Below are positions 16,812 to 25,311 of a DNA stretch of 64,000 nt, piece by piece (position 1 is the stretch's first letter; every line of letters begins with the position of its first letter). The DNA lies in contig OOHL01000003.1 in assembly GCA_900321105.1 (NCBI GenBank), positions 143,516 through 207,515 on the forward strand, in the 5' to 3' direction. The translations under genes were made by a program, and so were the position numbers. A model generated the notes under the pieces. That model was not told where the DNA came from, made no database searches, and was given only the letters and a program-made list of their open reading frames with translations. Source of the DNA: an uncultured Pseudomonadota bacterium. Lineage in GTDB: Bacteria; Pseudomonadota; Alphaproteobacteria; Rs-D84.

Positions 16812-19397
16812 TTATTGATTGCTTTTATGTGTTGGTACCAATTCTTCAACCACTGATATGGCGCTGCCATCTGGATAGGCACATTTGGTTACCTTTTCGC
16901 CATTGTTGGCCTCTATTGTTACCATAGACATCGTAGGACATAATTGACCAGATGAAGATACAACTGATTGCTGACACCAGTATTTTGCGGCAATGCTGAA
17001 GCGAGGTTGTTGGCAAAGACTTGCTGAACTATCGGTGTTGGTGTCGCATAAAATAGATTCCTTGCATGTAACGTCGTCTTCCAGATCGTATGAATCAGAT
17101 TGATTAACAGCAGGAATAACAGGTCTGCATGTGGCGGTTGTCCCATTTTTGCTGCGATATCCCCCGTTTTCCCAACAAGAACACATACCCCAAGAATGAG
17201 TGTCGACTGTTGAATCATAATTAGCAGGACACATATTTTCTTCTTTATGAAAATGATACCAATATACTAATGTTTGTGGGCCGTTCATGTCTGGGTCTAT
17301 ATAGAATTTACCAGAATTTGTCGAATCTATAAGGCATAAATTACTGGCTTTATAGCCATATTTTGTGGCATTTTTAAACTCTACAAAATATCCGCCCAGT
17401 CCACTGCAGTGATTTGACAGGTTGTCTAAAATTTTATAATAAACTTCTGTCGCAACACCATTGGTTCGAATTGAGCGTTCTTTATCTGTTGCGCTTGCGA
17501 TTGAATACACTGTTGAGTTATCGGTCGTGTATTTGTCAAAACCGCCGAATATATCTGCCAATGTAAATTCTTCGTTGTTGCCACATTCAGATATTTCTGC
17601 AATTTGTTTCGCACAAGGTGACACCAGTTCTGGTTCTTGGTTTTCTGTAAGGACGAGGTTTCCATCACCGTCTTTTTTGTAAAGCGAAAACCAATCAAGT
17701 GCTTCTCCTGAAGCAAAAAGACCGCTTTGTGGGGAATAAAAATTGTTGTACCCTGTACCCCCAAAAGTATCAAAACATTTTTGTGCAATTGTGCGACAAG
17801 AATTCAAAGAATCTGCTTTATCTTTGGAAGCGATATATTCTTGAATAATATTATCAGGAAACATTCCATTGCAAGATTCAATATAATCATTGCACATTTT
17901 GGTTGTCAAAGAAATTGCTGTTGGTTTTAATAACAAGCTTGAATCCCCAGTCAAATTAGCCATTGCATTAGCAATAGATGTGCTTTGATTGTCGTAACAT
18001 TTTGCAACCAAATCAAAACAACTTTGTTTAATTTCTTTGACCTTGGATTTTTGTGCATAGTATATATCTAACAGCGCCCGATCCAAATATTGTTGCCAAA
18101 CATAATCTGCATCTTCGCTGCATTTATCAAGGGCATCTTTGGCAAATTTCTTTGTCTTGTTTTCAAAAAATTGGACAAACGAAAGATTGTTTTGAATTGT
18201 TGATAATTTTTGATCTTTTAAATCGACGTCTGCTTTAAATGTCAATAATGTTTCAAGTTTATAAAAATCTGTCACGCCGGTCAAAGGGGCGCCTGTTGTT
18301 ACATCAATAAATTGACCTGTGTCCAAACACTTATGGTAATTTGCACCGCAAACTTCTTCGCTTTTTACAGCAGTTTCAACATTAGCCAGACATGTTGCAA
18401 CATCATCAGAATTATGGTTTCTGCGGTTTTCGACACGTGCCAAATCCAACATGGCACTGCTTTGGTGCGTTGATGCTTTAAGATTTTTCTGTTGTGCGGC
18501 TAATGCTGATTCAACTGAATTGCAATCTTGTTCTATCGCCATCAAATATGCATTAACAGCGCGTTGAAGGGATGCTTTGTTACAATCTTCCTGGACTGTG
18601 TTTCTGCATTTTGGGTAAACGGCTTTGTACAATGTTGCGCCATTATACGATGCGATAATTTGTCCGGAATCATCCATGCCAAATGCGTTAGACATATCGG
18701 AAGATATTGTCACGCTGTTCAGGTCTTTGTATTTGCCACCAACAGTTGTATCGCCACCGCTGATAGAATTCATTATAGCTTGTAATAATTGTTTTGATGC
18801 GGATTTGTCTTCGGTCAGTGCATCTTCTCCTTCGGATGCTGTTTTCATTGCCAATGCTTGTTCGCGTGTCATACCGACAACATCCAAATCCTCAGAAAAT
18901 TCGGTCAGTTTTTCATTTGCTTTCTGATATGTTTTGGCAATGTCCTGAAATTCATAAACCCTGTCATTACAAGAGCATCTTCTGTAATTATCATTCTTTA
19001 ATTGACAAAACTGATCCATACATGTAAAGAAAGCACTTTTACATTGTTCGTATTCTGTGCCTGTTCTGGTTTCAGTAGCGGCAACCTGGGTTGTAGCGGC
19101 TGCGCGTGATGTTACGCTTTTTGTGTTTGTCTTTGTTGTACGTGATGTCGGTGTTCTTGTCGCAATATTTTTTGTGGTTGCAGCGCGTGGTGTTAAAATG
19201 GAAACATTTTTTGCGCCACGTGCAGAAACAGTCGTTTTTACAGCATTTCTGGATGTTGTTGATCGTGCAGTTTGGGTGTTTGTTGTTGTGACATTTGTAT
19301 TTTTGCCACGAGATACCGTATTTCCGGCACGTGTTGCAGATTCCGCATTGCATATGCAGACCGCACAAATCAAGGTAAAATACAGAATTTTCTTCAT
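16812..19397 (-). CDS. Large secreted Cys-rich protein of unknown function
   Basis: Start chosen at 19397, where an AAGAG site precedes MKKILYFTLICAVCICNAES, a good signal peptide; the longer frame runs into the tRNA-Leu gene and is rejected. After the signal, residues about 20-105 are a low-complexity Thr/Ser/Arg/Ala segment. The remaining 750 residues have many cysteines, often spaced as in CKSAFFTCMDQFC, CSCNDRVY and CSCWENGGY, plus long helical stretches. The pattern suggests a disulfide-bonded exported protein with a flexible N-terminal linker. No known family is recognised. It converges with lpxB, only 4 bases away, and no separate terminator is visible. Confidence 0.7.
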   Translation of the reverse strand: MKKILYFTLICAVCICNAESATRAGNTVSRGKNTNVTTTNTQTARSTTSRNAVKTTVSARGAKNVSILTPRAATTKNIATRTPTSRTTKTNTKSVTSRAAATTQVAATETRTGTEYEQCKSAFFTCMDQFCQLKNDNYRRCSCNDRVYEFQDIAKTYQKANEKLTEFSEDLDVVGMTREQALAMKTASEGEDALTEDKSASKQLLQAIMNSISGGDTTVGGKYKDLNSVTISSDMSNAFGMDDSGQIIASYNGATLYKAVYPKCRNTVQEDCNKASLQRAVNAYLMAIEQDCNSVESALAAQQKNLKASTHQSSAMLDLARVENRRNHNSDDVATCLANVETAVKSEEVCGANYHKCLDTGQFIDVTTGAPLTGVTDFYKLETLLTFKADVDLKDQKLSTIQNNLSFVQFFENKTKKFAKDALDKCSEDADYVWQQYLDRALLDIYYAQKSKVKEIKQSCFDLVAKCYDNQSTSIANAMANLTGDSSLLLKPTAISLTTKMCNDYIESCNGMFPDNIIQEYIASKDKADSLNSCRTIAQKCFDTFGGTGYNNFYSPQSGLFASGEALDWFSLYKKDGDGNLVLTENQEPELVSPCAKQIAEISECGNNEEFTLADIFGGFDKYTTDNSTVYSIASATDKERSIRTNGVATEVYYKILDNLSNHCSGLGGYFVEFKNATKYGYKASNLCLIDSTNSGKFYIDPDMNGPQTLVYWYHFHKEENMCPANYDSTVDTHSWGMCSCWENGGYRSKNGTTATCRPVIPAVNQSDSYDLEDDVTCKESILCDTNTDSSASLCQQPRFSIAAKYWCQQSVVSSSGQLCPTMSMVTIEANNGEKVTKCAYPDGSAISVVEELVPTHKSNQ

Positions 19398-19491
19398 CTC
19401 TTGGTTGATTTTAGCAAATTTATGAAATCCAGAGCAAGTAAAAACACACAAATTTGTATAAAAAATTAACAAAATTTTTTCATTTTTCTTG

Positions 19492-19520
19492 TTGCAAAAC
19501 TTAATGATATAGGTTATTAT
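19492..19520 (+). promoter_or_regulatory. Promoter of the tRNA cluster
   Basis: TTGCAA (19492-19497), 17 bases, TATTAT (19515-19520); the predicted start lies about 10 bases before the first tRNA. Confidence 0.6.
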
Positions 19521-19536
19521 TTGTCGTGCTTTGAAC

Positions 19537-19623
19537 GGGCATATGGCGGAATTGGTAGACGCGCTAGTTTCAGGTACTAGTGGTAGCGATACCTTGGAAG
19601 TTCGAGTCTTCTTATGCCCACCA
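19537..19623 (+). tRNA. tRNA-Leu (CAG)
   Basis: Acceptor GGGCATA pairs with TATGCCC, CCA is encoded, the anticodon loop is TTCAGGT (anticodon CAG), and a long variable arm as expected of tRNA-Leu is present. Confidence 0.95.
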
Positions 19624-19640
19624 TATGAAAAAGAGTTCAT

Positions 19641-19716
19641 GGGGTTGTAGCTCAGTTGGTAGAGCGCTGCGTTCGCAATGCAGAGGTCGTGAGTTCGAAT
19701 CTCATCAGCTCCACCA
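19641..19716 (+). tRNA. tRNA-Ala (CGC)
   Basis: Anticodon loop TTCGCAA gives CGC. Acceptor GGGGTTG/CAGCTCC includes the G3-U70 wobble that identifies tRNA-Ala. CCA is encoded. Confidence 0.95.
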
Positions 19717-19738
19717 TGAAATTCAAAGCAAAAGTCCT

Positions 19739-19825
19739 GGGGATATGGCGGAATGGTAGACGCTGAGGACTTAAAATCCTTTGATCATTGCGATCGTGTG
19801 GGTTCAAGTCCCACTATCCCCACCA
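19739..19825 (+). tRNA. tRNA-Leu (TAA)
   Basis: Acceptor GGGGATA/TATCCCC, anticodon TAA in loop CTTAAAA, long variable arm, encoded CCA. Confidence 0.95.
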
Positions 19826-19831
19826 AAAACT

Positions 19832-19860
19832 TGATGTCCGCGTGATGCGGATTTTTATTT
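19832..19860 (+). terminator. Terminator inside the tRNA cluster
   Basis: TCCGC / GCGGA around GTGAT followed by TTTTTATTT, just after tRNA-Leu (TAA). Confidence 0.65.
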
Positions 19861-19867
19861 AAGTTTT

Positions 19868-19944
19868 GGATGTGTGGCTCAGTTGGTTAGAGCACTACGT
19901 TCACATCGTAGGGGTCGGCGGTTCGAGTCCGCCCACATCCACCA
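19868..19944 (+). tRNA. tRNA-Val (CAC)
   Basis: Acceptor GGATGTG/CACATCC, anticodon loop TTCACAT (CAC), encoded CCA. It lies after a terminator-like hairpin, so it may depend on read-through or its own promoter. Confidence 0.95.
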
Positions 19945-19954
19945 AAATAAAAAC

Positions 19955-19981
19955 GGGCGCGTTTTGCGCCCTATTTTTATT
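19955..19981. terminator. Terminator after tRNA-Val
   Basis: GGGCGC / GCGCCC with a GTTTT loop then TATTTTTATTTTT; it also touches the 3' end of the convergent gene. Confidence 0.85.
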
Positions 19982-22289
19982 TTTGGATTGTTGTCGCTTT
20001 TCCTATGATTTGAGACAAAATCTTTTCAGTTTCAGCCAGTTCTGGTAAAAACTTTTGAATTTTTTCTTTTTTCTGTATTGCTGTACGCACCAAGGCCAAA
20101 CCTTCAAGTTGTTTTGTCGAATTTGGTTCGTTCAGAATTGTAATCATACGTTCATTTGTAATTTTGTTTATCAGATTTATAACAGCTTCTATTTGTGCCT
20201 GGGCTGTGATAATATCAGATAAATCTTTCGGACTTTCTATTGCCATAATTTGTTCCTTTTGTGGTTGTGGTTCAACAGCTGTTTGAACAGGTGTTTTTTC
20301 TTGTTTTGGTGTATCAACAGGCGCAACAATTTTTTCTTTTTTTGTTCTTACAGGACCATGTGAACTGCAAACAAGTACTGCTTCAGTATGCGCTGTTTTG
20401 ATTCTTTTACGAGAACGTGTTGCCGATGCAGATTCCGATACAGGACTTTTTGCTGGCACCGTATCTTTCACCGCTTCTTCTTTTGGCTCTGTGTTAGTTT
20501 GTAATTCTGTTGTCAATTGTTGTGTGTATCCTGACAAATCATCAACATCGAAATATTTTTCGTGCAAAATCTTGTGCAAGGTTATATCTTCGCCTTTTGC
20601 ATTTTTGCAATCAGATGCCAACATACGAATTTTCTTGTAATGGTTTTTACTTTTTGTGTTTGTATGTTCTGCATAAACACATGTACAAACAAGAACATGA
20701 TCTTCTGGCAAATAAGACCATACGATGCGTTTGTTGTCTCTGAACCAACAATCAGAAATGCTTTGAATGACACAGTTAATAAACTCTTTTTTCATATAAG
20801 AAGAAATTGTTCTTATACCTGTTTTTGGGTCTATAATTTGCAGATTGTTTGACGAGACCGTATCTGCTATATCTGTATTCACAGAATTTATAGTATCCAA
20901 AACAGATTTTATGACAATTGGATCTTTGCCACACATCTTGCAGATGTCTTTCCAAAGCGCCCTTGGAATATATTTTTTTATCTGTAAAATTTCAGCTTTC
21001 TTTTTTGTTTTGGGCATTTCTGTCTGTTTTGGTGTTTCTACTACTTTTTTTGTTGTTTTTTGGACTGCCTTTTTCGCAGTTGTTTTTTTAACTGGTTTGT
21101 GACTGCCGTATACCAATTTTTCTATAAATTCTGGCAAACATGAACGCAAAATACAAGATGTTGCAGATTGTGTTTCTGGGTCAACACGCAATTGCACCCC
21201 GAAAGCCACCATATTTTTGCGGATTTCTTTGGCTAACAAATCTTTTGACACTTTCAAAGATTTAATTTGAGGCTCGTTAAGAATATCTTTGACATTAACA
21301 AAATCTTCTGTCTTGACACGTGTTTCTTGTATCGTCGCAACAAGCTCGGACAAAGGTTGTTTTACAATATCTGCAGATGTTGTTTGTGCAACAGGTTGTT
21401 TGCCTTGTTTTTGTGCAATCTTTTGTTTTAATGTTTTCAGCAACATAGATGCATCTTGTTTGGTAATACACATAACAATTCTGTTTGTTTCTGGATTTTT
21501 AAGTTCTTTGAGGTCAAATTTAGCCATCAATCTGCGAATTTCACGTTCCAGTGTAGAATCCAGCATTTTGATTTTTTGTTTTTTCAAATCGGCTTTCATT
21601 ATATCGAAAATATCTTTTGCATCACAGAATTCGTCTGTTTTTAACGGTTTTTCTGGCTGTGGTGCGGAAACAGATTCGCTTAACGGTAATTCTGGTAATT
21701 CAGATACTTCTTCTTTTACTTCAATCACAACTGGGCCGGTTGCCAAGATTTCTGACAATGTTATTCCTTTTTTGTCACCAACAATTTCCAGCGCAGGAAA
21801 CTTTTCTTGGAATTTTTTAGCACTGGCAAATTTTTCAATATCAGCCGGGATGTTTGCCAACAAAGAATCAGCAACGATGATTCTTTTTACTGTGCTTGGA
21901 ATATTAAAGAATACAGATAAATCAGATACTGAATGAGAACAGTCAATTTCTGTAATTCCATCTGGAAAAACAAAGTTTTCGTCAAAAACATTTGTTTTGA
22001 TTTTTGTTTCTAAATTACGCATTTGCGGATTAGAACGACATATAAAAGGTCCGTCAACATGTTTAGGTAATATGACAAGAACCTTTTGTTTGGAAATATC
22101 AAGTCCCCCAATGATGCGGACATTGGTTAAATCTGTGGTTCTGTTGTTTTCAGTCAGAACAACCGGTCCCTGTACAATCAGTGGGTTTTCTGCGTTAAAA
22201 TCAGCATATGGCAAATCAAACAAGTCAACAAGCATTGATTTGCCGTTAATTTGTGCAGAATATCTGTTTTTCGATGTAGCCCAAGCCAT
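19977..22289 (-). CDS. Large cytoplasmic repeat protein of unknown function
   Basis: A 770-residue protein with no signal peptide or membrane span. The first 175 residues have a leucine/isoleucine pattern with SDLSVFFNIPSTVKRI that recalls surface leucine-rich repeats but is weak. Then come three diverged copies of a roughly 70-residue helical unit (about 217-292, 327-395 and 435-512), sharing a (K/R)DI start, an L..(E/D)IR.(L/N)M-type helix and a DPET/NPET/DPKT turn. Lys/Ala/Thr/Pro-rich linkers separate them (about 397-430 and 590-680), and a helical tail ends it. The strong promoter at 22320-22348 serves it alone. I do not recognise a family; DNA or RNA binding by the basic linkers is only a possibility. 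Confidence 0.7.
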   Translation of the reverse strand: MAWATSKNRYSAQINGKSMLVDLFDLPYADFNAENPLIVQGPVVLTENNRTTDLTNVRIIGGLDISKQKVLVILPKHVDGPFICRSNPQMRNLETKIKTNVFDENFVFPDGITEIDCSHSVSDLSVFFNIPSTVKRIIVADSLLANIPADIEKFASAKKFQEKFPALEIVGDKKGITLSEILATGPVVIEVKEEVSELPELPLSESVSAPQPEKPLKTDEFCDAKDIFDIMKADLKKQKIKMLDSTLEREIRRLMAKFDLKELKNPETNRIVMCITKQDASMLLKTLKQKIAQKQGKQPVAQTTSADIVKQPLSELVATIQETRVKTEDFVNVKDILNEPQIKSLKVSKDLLAKEIRKNMVAFGVQLRVDPETQSATSCILRSCLPEFIEKLVYGSHKPVKKTTAKKAVQKTTKKVVETPKQTEMPKTKKKAEILQIKKYIPRALWKDICKMCGKDPIVIKSVLDTINSVNTDIADTVSSNNLQIIDPKTGIRTISSYMKKEFINCVIQSISDCWFRDNKRIVWSYLPEDHVLVCTCVYAEHTNTKSKNHYKKIRMLASDCKNAKGEDITLHKILHEKYFDVDDLSGYTQQLTTELQTNTEPKEEAVKDTVPAKSPVSESASATRSRKRIKTAHTEAVLVCSSHGPVRTKKEKIVAPVDTPKQEKTPVQTAVEPQPQKEQIMAIESPKDLSDIITAQAQIEAVINLINKITNERMITILNEPNSTKQLEGLALVRTAIQKKEKIQKFLPELAETEKILSQIIGKATTIQK

Positions 22290-22319
22290 GTTTTTATCCT
22301 TTTATTCAATTCTGGGTAA

Positions 22320-22348
22320 AATATAATACAAAAATATTGTTTTGTCAA
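22320..22348 (-). promoter_or_regulatory. Promoter of the 770-residue protein gene
   Basis: On the minus strand TTGACA, 17 bases, TATATT: the best promoter match in the window. AAAAGGAT precedes the start codon. Confidence 0.7.
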
Positions 22349-22357
22349 TAAAAATAA

Positions 22358-22388
22358 TCAAAAAAAATAACCATCTGTATTGATGGTG
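22358..22388 (-). terminator. Terminator of the 105-residue secreted protein gene
   Basis: Minus-strand ACCATC / GATGGT around AATACA, followed by TATTTTTTTTG. Confidence 0.75.
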
Positions 22389-22393
22389 TATTT

Positions 22394-22711
22394 TTATCTT
22401 AAACCCTTTTTCTTACAGCATGCACTGGCGGCAGCCTTCCAATCGGAATAAGTAGCATTTGTATCACGTAAATCGCGCCATGGTTGCCATGAATTGCAAA
22501 GGGATTTTTTATCTTTGCCGGTGCATTTTACATATCGGCGCAATGAACATATTTCTTCTGACGTTTTGCCGGTATTAGTGGTGCATTTGACGATAACATT
22601 TTGATTTTTTGCATCGTCTTTGCCGAATTCCTTGGTTGACAAGACCTGATAAGCAGACGCGTTAACAACGACAGAACAAATTGCAATCAAAGAAAACAAT
22701 ATTTTTTTCAT
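22394..22711 (-). CDS. Small secreted Cys-rich protein
   Basis: A 105-residue protein with a signal peptide (about 1-20, ending NASA) and a mature part of about 85 residues. The mature part has several cysteines (at IVKCT, EEICSL, VKCTG, LCNSW and a CC pair near the end), enough for two or three disulfides. A GGGGAA site precedes the ATG. It lies downstream of the 831-residue secreted protein and ends in its own terminator, so it may be the last gene of the secreted cluster that begins with the prepilin peptidase. No family recognised. Confidence 0.75.
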   Translation of the reverse strand: MKKILFSLIAICSVVVNASAYQVLSTKEFGKDDAKNQNVIVKCTTNTGKTSEEICSLRRYVKCTGKDKKSLCNSWQPWRDLRDTNATYSDWKAAASACCKKKGLR

Positions 22712-22771
22712 ATCTTTCCCCTGCTTTCATACATATTATAAATGTTTTCTTAAAAAAACACAACAGGGTTT

Positions 22772-25267
22772 TTATTCATCATCACTTTCGTCTATATCTT
22801 CGTCATCGTCTTCATCATTATCCGATGTTTCTTTGCGCGGTTTATATTTGTTGTTTGGATCTTGTTGTTCAAGTGATGATTGTGTTCTTTCCCAATCTTC
22901 TATATCTGGAACCTGGTCGCCGAATTGTTCGGCGGTAGACCATGGAATTTCGTTCATAAATAAATAGAACAATTCGCCGCTAGGATCATCAACATTTGTT
23001 TCGTCCAGGCGTATTATCGGGCGAACAACATAAATATCAACATTGCAATTTGCGCCATGTTCGTCTTGGAATTCATCCAATTGATAATAAAATTTAGATG
23101 CAAAATCCATGGCCTGTAAATATGCGGCATCATCATTAGATATGTCTGTTGAATCACCGACCCACATTAACCACATACCATAATTTACAACATTTTCTTG
23201 ACCTTCCAAATCGTCCGCAGACAACAAGCAAAGTGGCTTAAATTCAATACCGTTTGAAAATTCTTTGGATGTTGTTGATGTTTTGTCATACATATCACCC
23301 AATATTTGTGCAACCGTAACAAAACCATAAAGTTTACCAAGTTTGCTTTCAAATTGCGCTAATCTTGCACCGTGTTTTAATGTTGCATCGGTCAAATATT
23401 GCCCTATTTTTGCAGAACGCGTTGACATACCTGCACGTGCTACCTTGCCGGCTTTGGCAAGGGTTTTTGCGCCATTGTTTGCTGCATGGATGCTTTTTAT
23501 TGTTGGTATAATCTTTTTTAAATTACGCGTGACAATATTACCAGTTTGTGGACGACGAAAAGCGTTTAATTTTTTATGGTATACCAAGATTTCTTCCAGT
23601 TGTTTTGTCGAATCTTGGTATTTTTCTATGCTTTGTAAATCATCCAGTTCTTGTTTAGCCTTGGCATAATCACTTAACAATGGATCCTTTTCCATTTCTG
23701 CCAAAGAATTTTGCAATTCTTTGATACGTTTTTGATTTTGTTCATATTGTTCTATGGCTTTGGCTTTTTTTCCTGGGTCCTTGATACGACTGATAGATAT
23801 CATACTTTTTTGATTGTCTTCCAAAGCTTCTAGTTCTTTTAGCGATTTGTTATATTTTTTTATATCTTCTGAATTTGCCGCTTTTTGTGCCTGTTTCAAA
23901 ATAGTTTTTTGTTTTTTGATATCGTCAGAAACATCGGTAAGTTCTTTTATTGTTTTTTCTGCTTGTTTTATTTCTTCCTGTATTTTATCTGCATCTAATA
24001 CTGGTGAGGTCCCTTTTTGGTTTAAGATTTTATTTCGAGCATATTTTTGATCGGTAATTTTTGTTCTTAACTCTTTGGCTTTTGAAGGGTTTTTACCATG
24101 TAAGTCTGCGATTTGTTTTTCGTATCTTGCAATATTTTTGTCTATGTCGGCCAAAGCTTTTGTTTGTGCTTGTGTTAATTCTAATGCATTTTCAGTTATT
24201 TTTGGGTCTATTCTTCTTATTGCTGTCAATACTTCGTCGGCTTCTTTTTCGTATTTTGCAACATCTTTACCTGTTTTTCTTGCGGTTTCCAGGTTTTTCA
24301 GAACTTTTTCATAATCTTTAAGAAGTTCGATTTTTCTTGAAGTGTTTACGTACTTTTCAACACGAGCGAAACGCTTTAATTTATTTACATTTTGAAACAA
24401 ACGTATGCCAGTTTTTGTTGCACGTAACCCTTTTACATAGCCACTTACAAAAGTTCCACCGCCAGCAGTTGCGACGGTTAAAAGAGCATCAGCGGCGATT
24501 TCGGCATACATAACCCATTCCAGATTTGCATCACCTGCGACATAATAATCATTTGTATCGTCGTCTACTTTTACAACTTCATGAACAACTTGGTTAATTG
24601 TATCAGTGTCATTTGCCCATGCAGATTTGCTGGTGCAATAATAACCGCGTGGATATATTGAATCAATATGGTCGTTTATATATTCGACGGACAAAGTATT
24701 ATTTTTACCCGCACCAACAAAATCACGCAGTGAATCGTGTTGCACAACCATAATTGCATACCATGCCGGTTCTGTATTCAGATATTTTGAACCATCCGAA
24801 ATATCTGTTAAATCCGGGGACGCATTGCCGTTGGGCAAACTGCGTTTGTTTGCCAATATTAATTTTTGTTTTAATACTTTTGGTTGTGTGCTGTAATTGA
24901 TAGTAAGTGTTCGACCACCTGGAAATTTATATTCAACAGGTGAAAAGATTATTGTCGTATCATCAGCGATAGTTTTTATTTCTGGACAATTTAACAATGC
25001 CTTTAACACATCGGCATCACCGGTCATGGTTTCCTTGGCCCATGCGCGAACTTTGGATTCAGGTTCGCTTTCATCAATTTCGTCGGCATGTTGAATCAAA
25101 GCATTTGAAAAAATTTGGGCGGCACAATTGGTTGTATTTTCAGCATGTGCCATCGCGAGAATTTCTTCGGTGGTGCGGAAATCCGAAGAATTACTTAAAT
25201 TCTGTGCCGACACAGGCAACGCAAAACATGATAATAAAACCGATAATAATAATTTTTTTATATGCAT
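22772..25267 (-). CDS. Large secreted coiled-coil protein
   Basis: An 831-residue protein with a clear signal peptide (about 1-21, cleaved near VSAQ). Residues about 30-270 form a globular part with a few cysteines. A glycine/alanine-rich hydrophobic patch near 255-280 could touch a membrane. Residues about 300-560 are a long Lys/Glu/Gln-rich helical coiled coil, followed by a mixed domain (560-790) and a tail of almost pure Asp/Glu. I recognise no family. It is 44 bases downstream of the 544-residue secreted protein and in the same direction, so the two probably belong to one unit. The acidic tail suggests calcium or surface-charge interaction, but that is a guess. Confidence 0.7.
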   Translation of the reverse strand: MHIKKLLLSVLLSCFALPVSAQNLSNSSDFRTTEEILAMAHAENTTNCAAQIFSNALIQHADEIDESEPESKVRAWAKETMTGDADVLKALLNCPEIKTIADDTTIIFSPVEYKFPGGRTLTINYSTQPKVLKQKLILANKRSLPNGNASPDLTDISDGSKYLNTEPAWYAIMVVQHDSLRDFVGAGKNNTLSVEYINDHIDSIYPRGYYCTSKSAWANDTDTINQVVHEVVKVDDDTNDYYVAGDANLEWVMYAEIAADALLTVATAGGGTFVSGYVKGLRATKTGIRLFQNVNKLKRFARVEKYVNTSRKIELLKDYEKVLKNLETARKTGKDVAKYEKEADEVLTAIRRIDPKITENALELTQAQTKALADIDKNIARYEKQIADLHGKNPSKAKELRTKITDQKYARNKILNQKGTSPVLDADKIQEEIKQAEKTIKELTDVSDDIKKQKTILKQAQKAANSEDIKKYNKSLKELEALEDNQKSMISISRIKDPGKKAKAIEQYEQNQKRIKELQNSLAEMEKDPLLSDYAKAKQELDDLQSIEKYQDSTKQLEEILVYHKKLNAFRRPQTGNIVTRNLKKIIPTIKSIHAANNGAKTLAKAGKVARAGMSTRSAKIGQYLTDATLKHGARLAQFESKLGKLYGFVTVAQILGDMYDKTSTTSKEFSNGIEFKPLCLLSADDLEGQENVVNYGMWLMWVGDSTDISNDDAAYLQAMDFASKFYYQLDEFQDEHGANCNVDIYVVRPIIRLDETNVDDPSGELFYLFMNEIPWSTAEQFGDQVPDIEDWERTQSSLEQQDPNNKYKPRKETSDNDEDDDEDIDESDDE

Positions 25268-25311
25268 TTTTTTCTCATGTTTGCAACGCCACTTTTATAA
25301 AACATAAAGCA

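Noticed and set aside
19398-19640. N-terminal extension of the 861-residue secreted protein
   Set aside because: It would run into the tRNA-Leu gene and place the signal peptide in the interior.
21289-21936. Long plus-strand frame antisense to the 770-residue protein gene
   Set aside because: No ribosome site or coding pattern; it mirrors the codon usage of the real gene on the minus strand.
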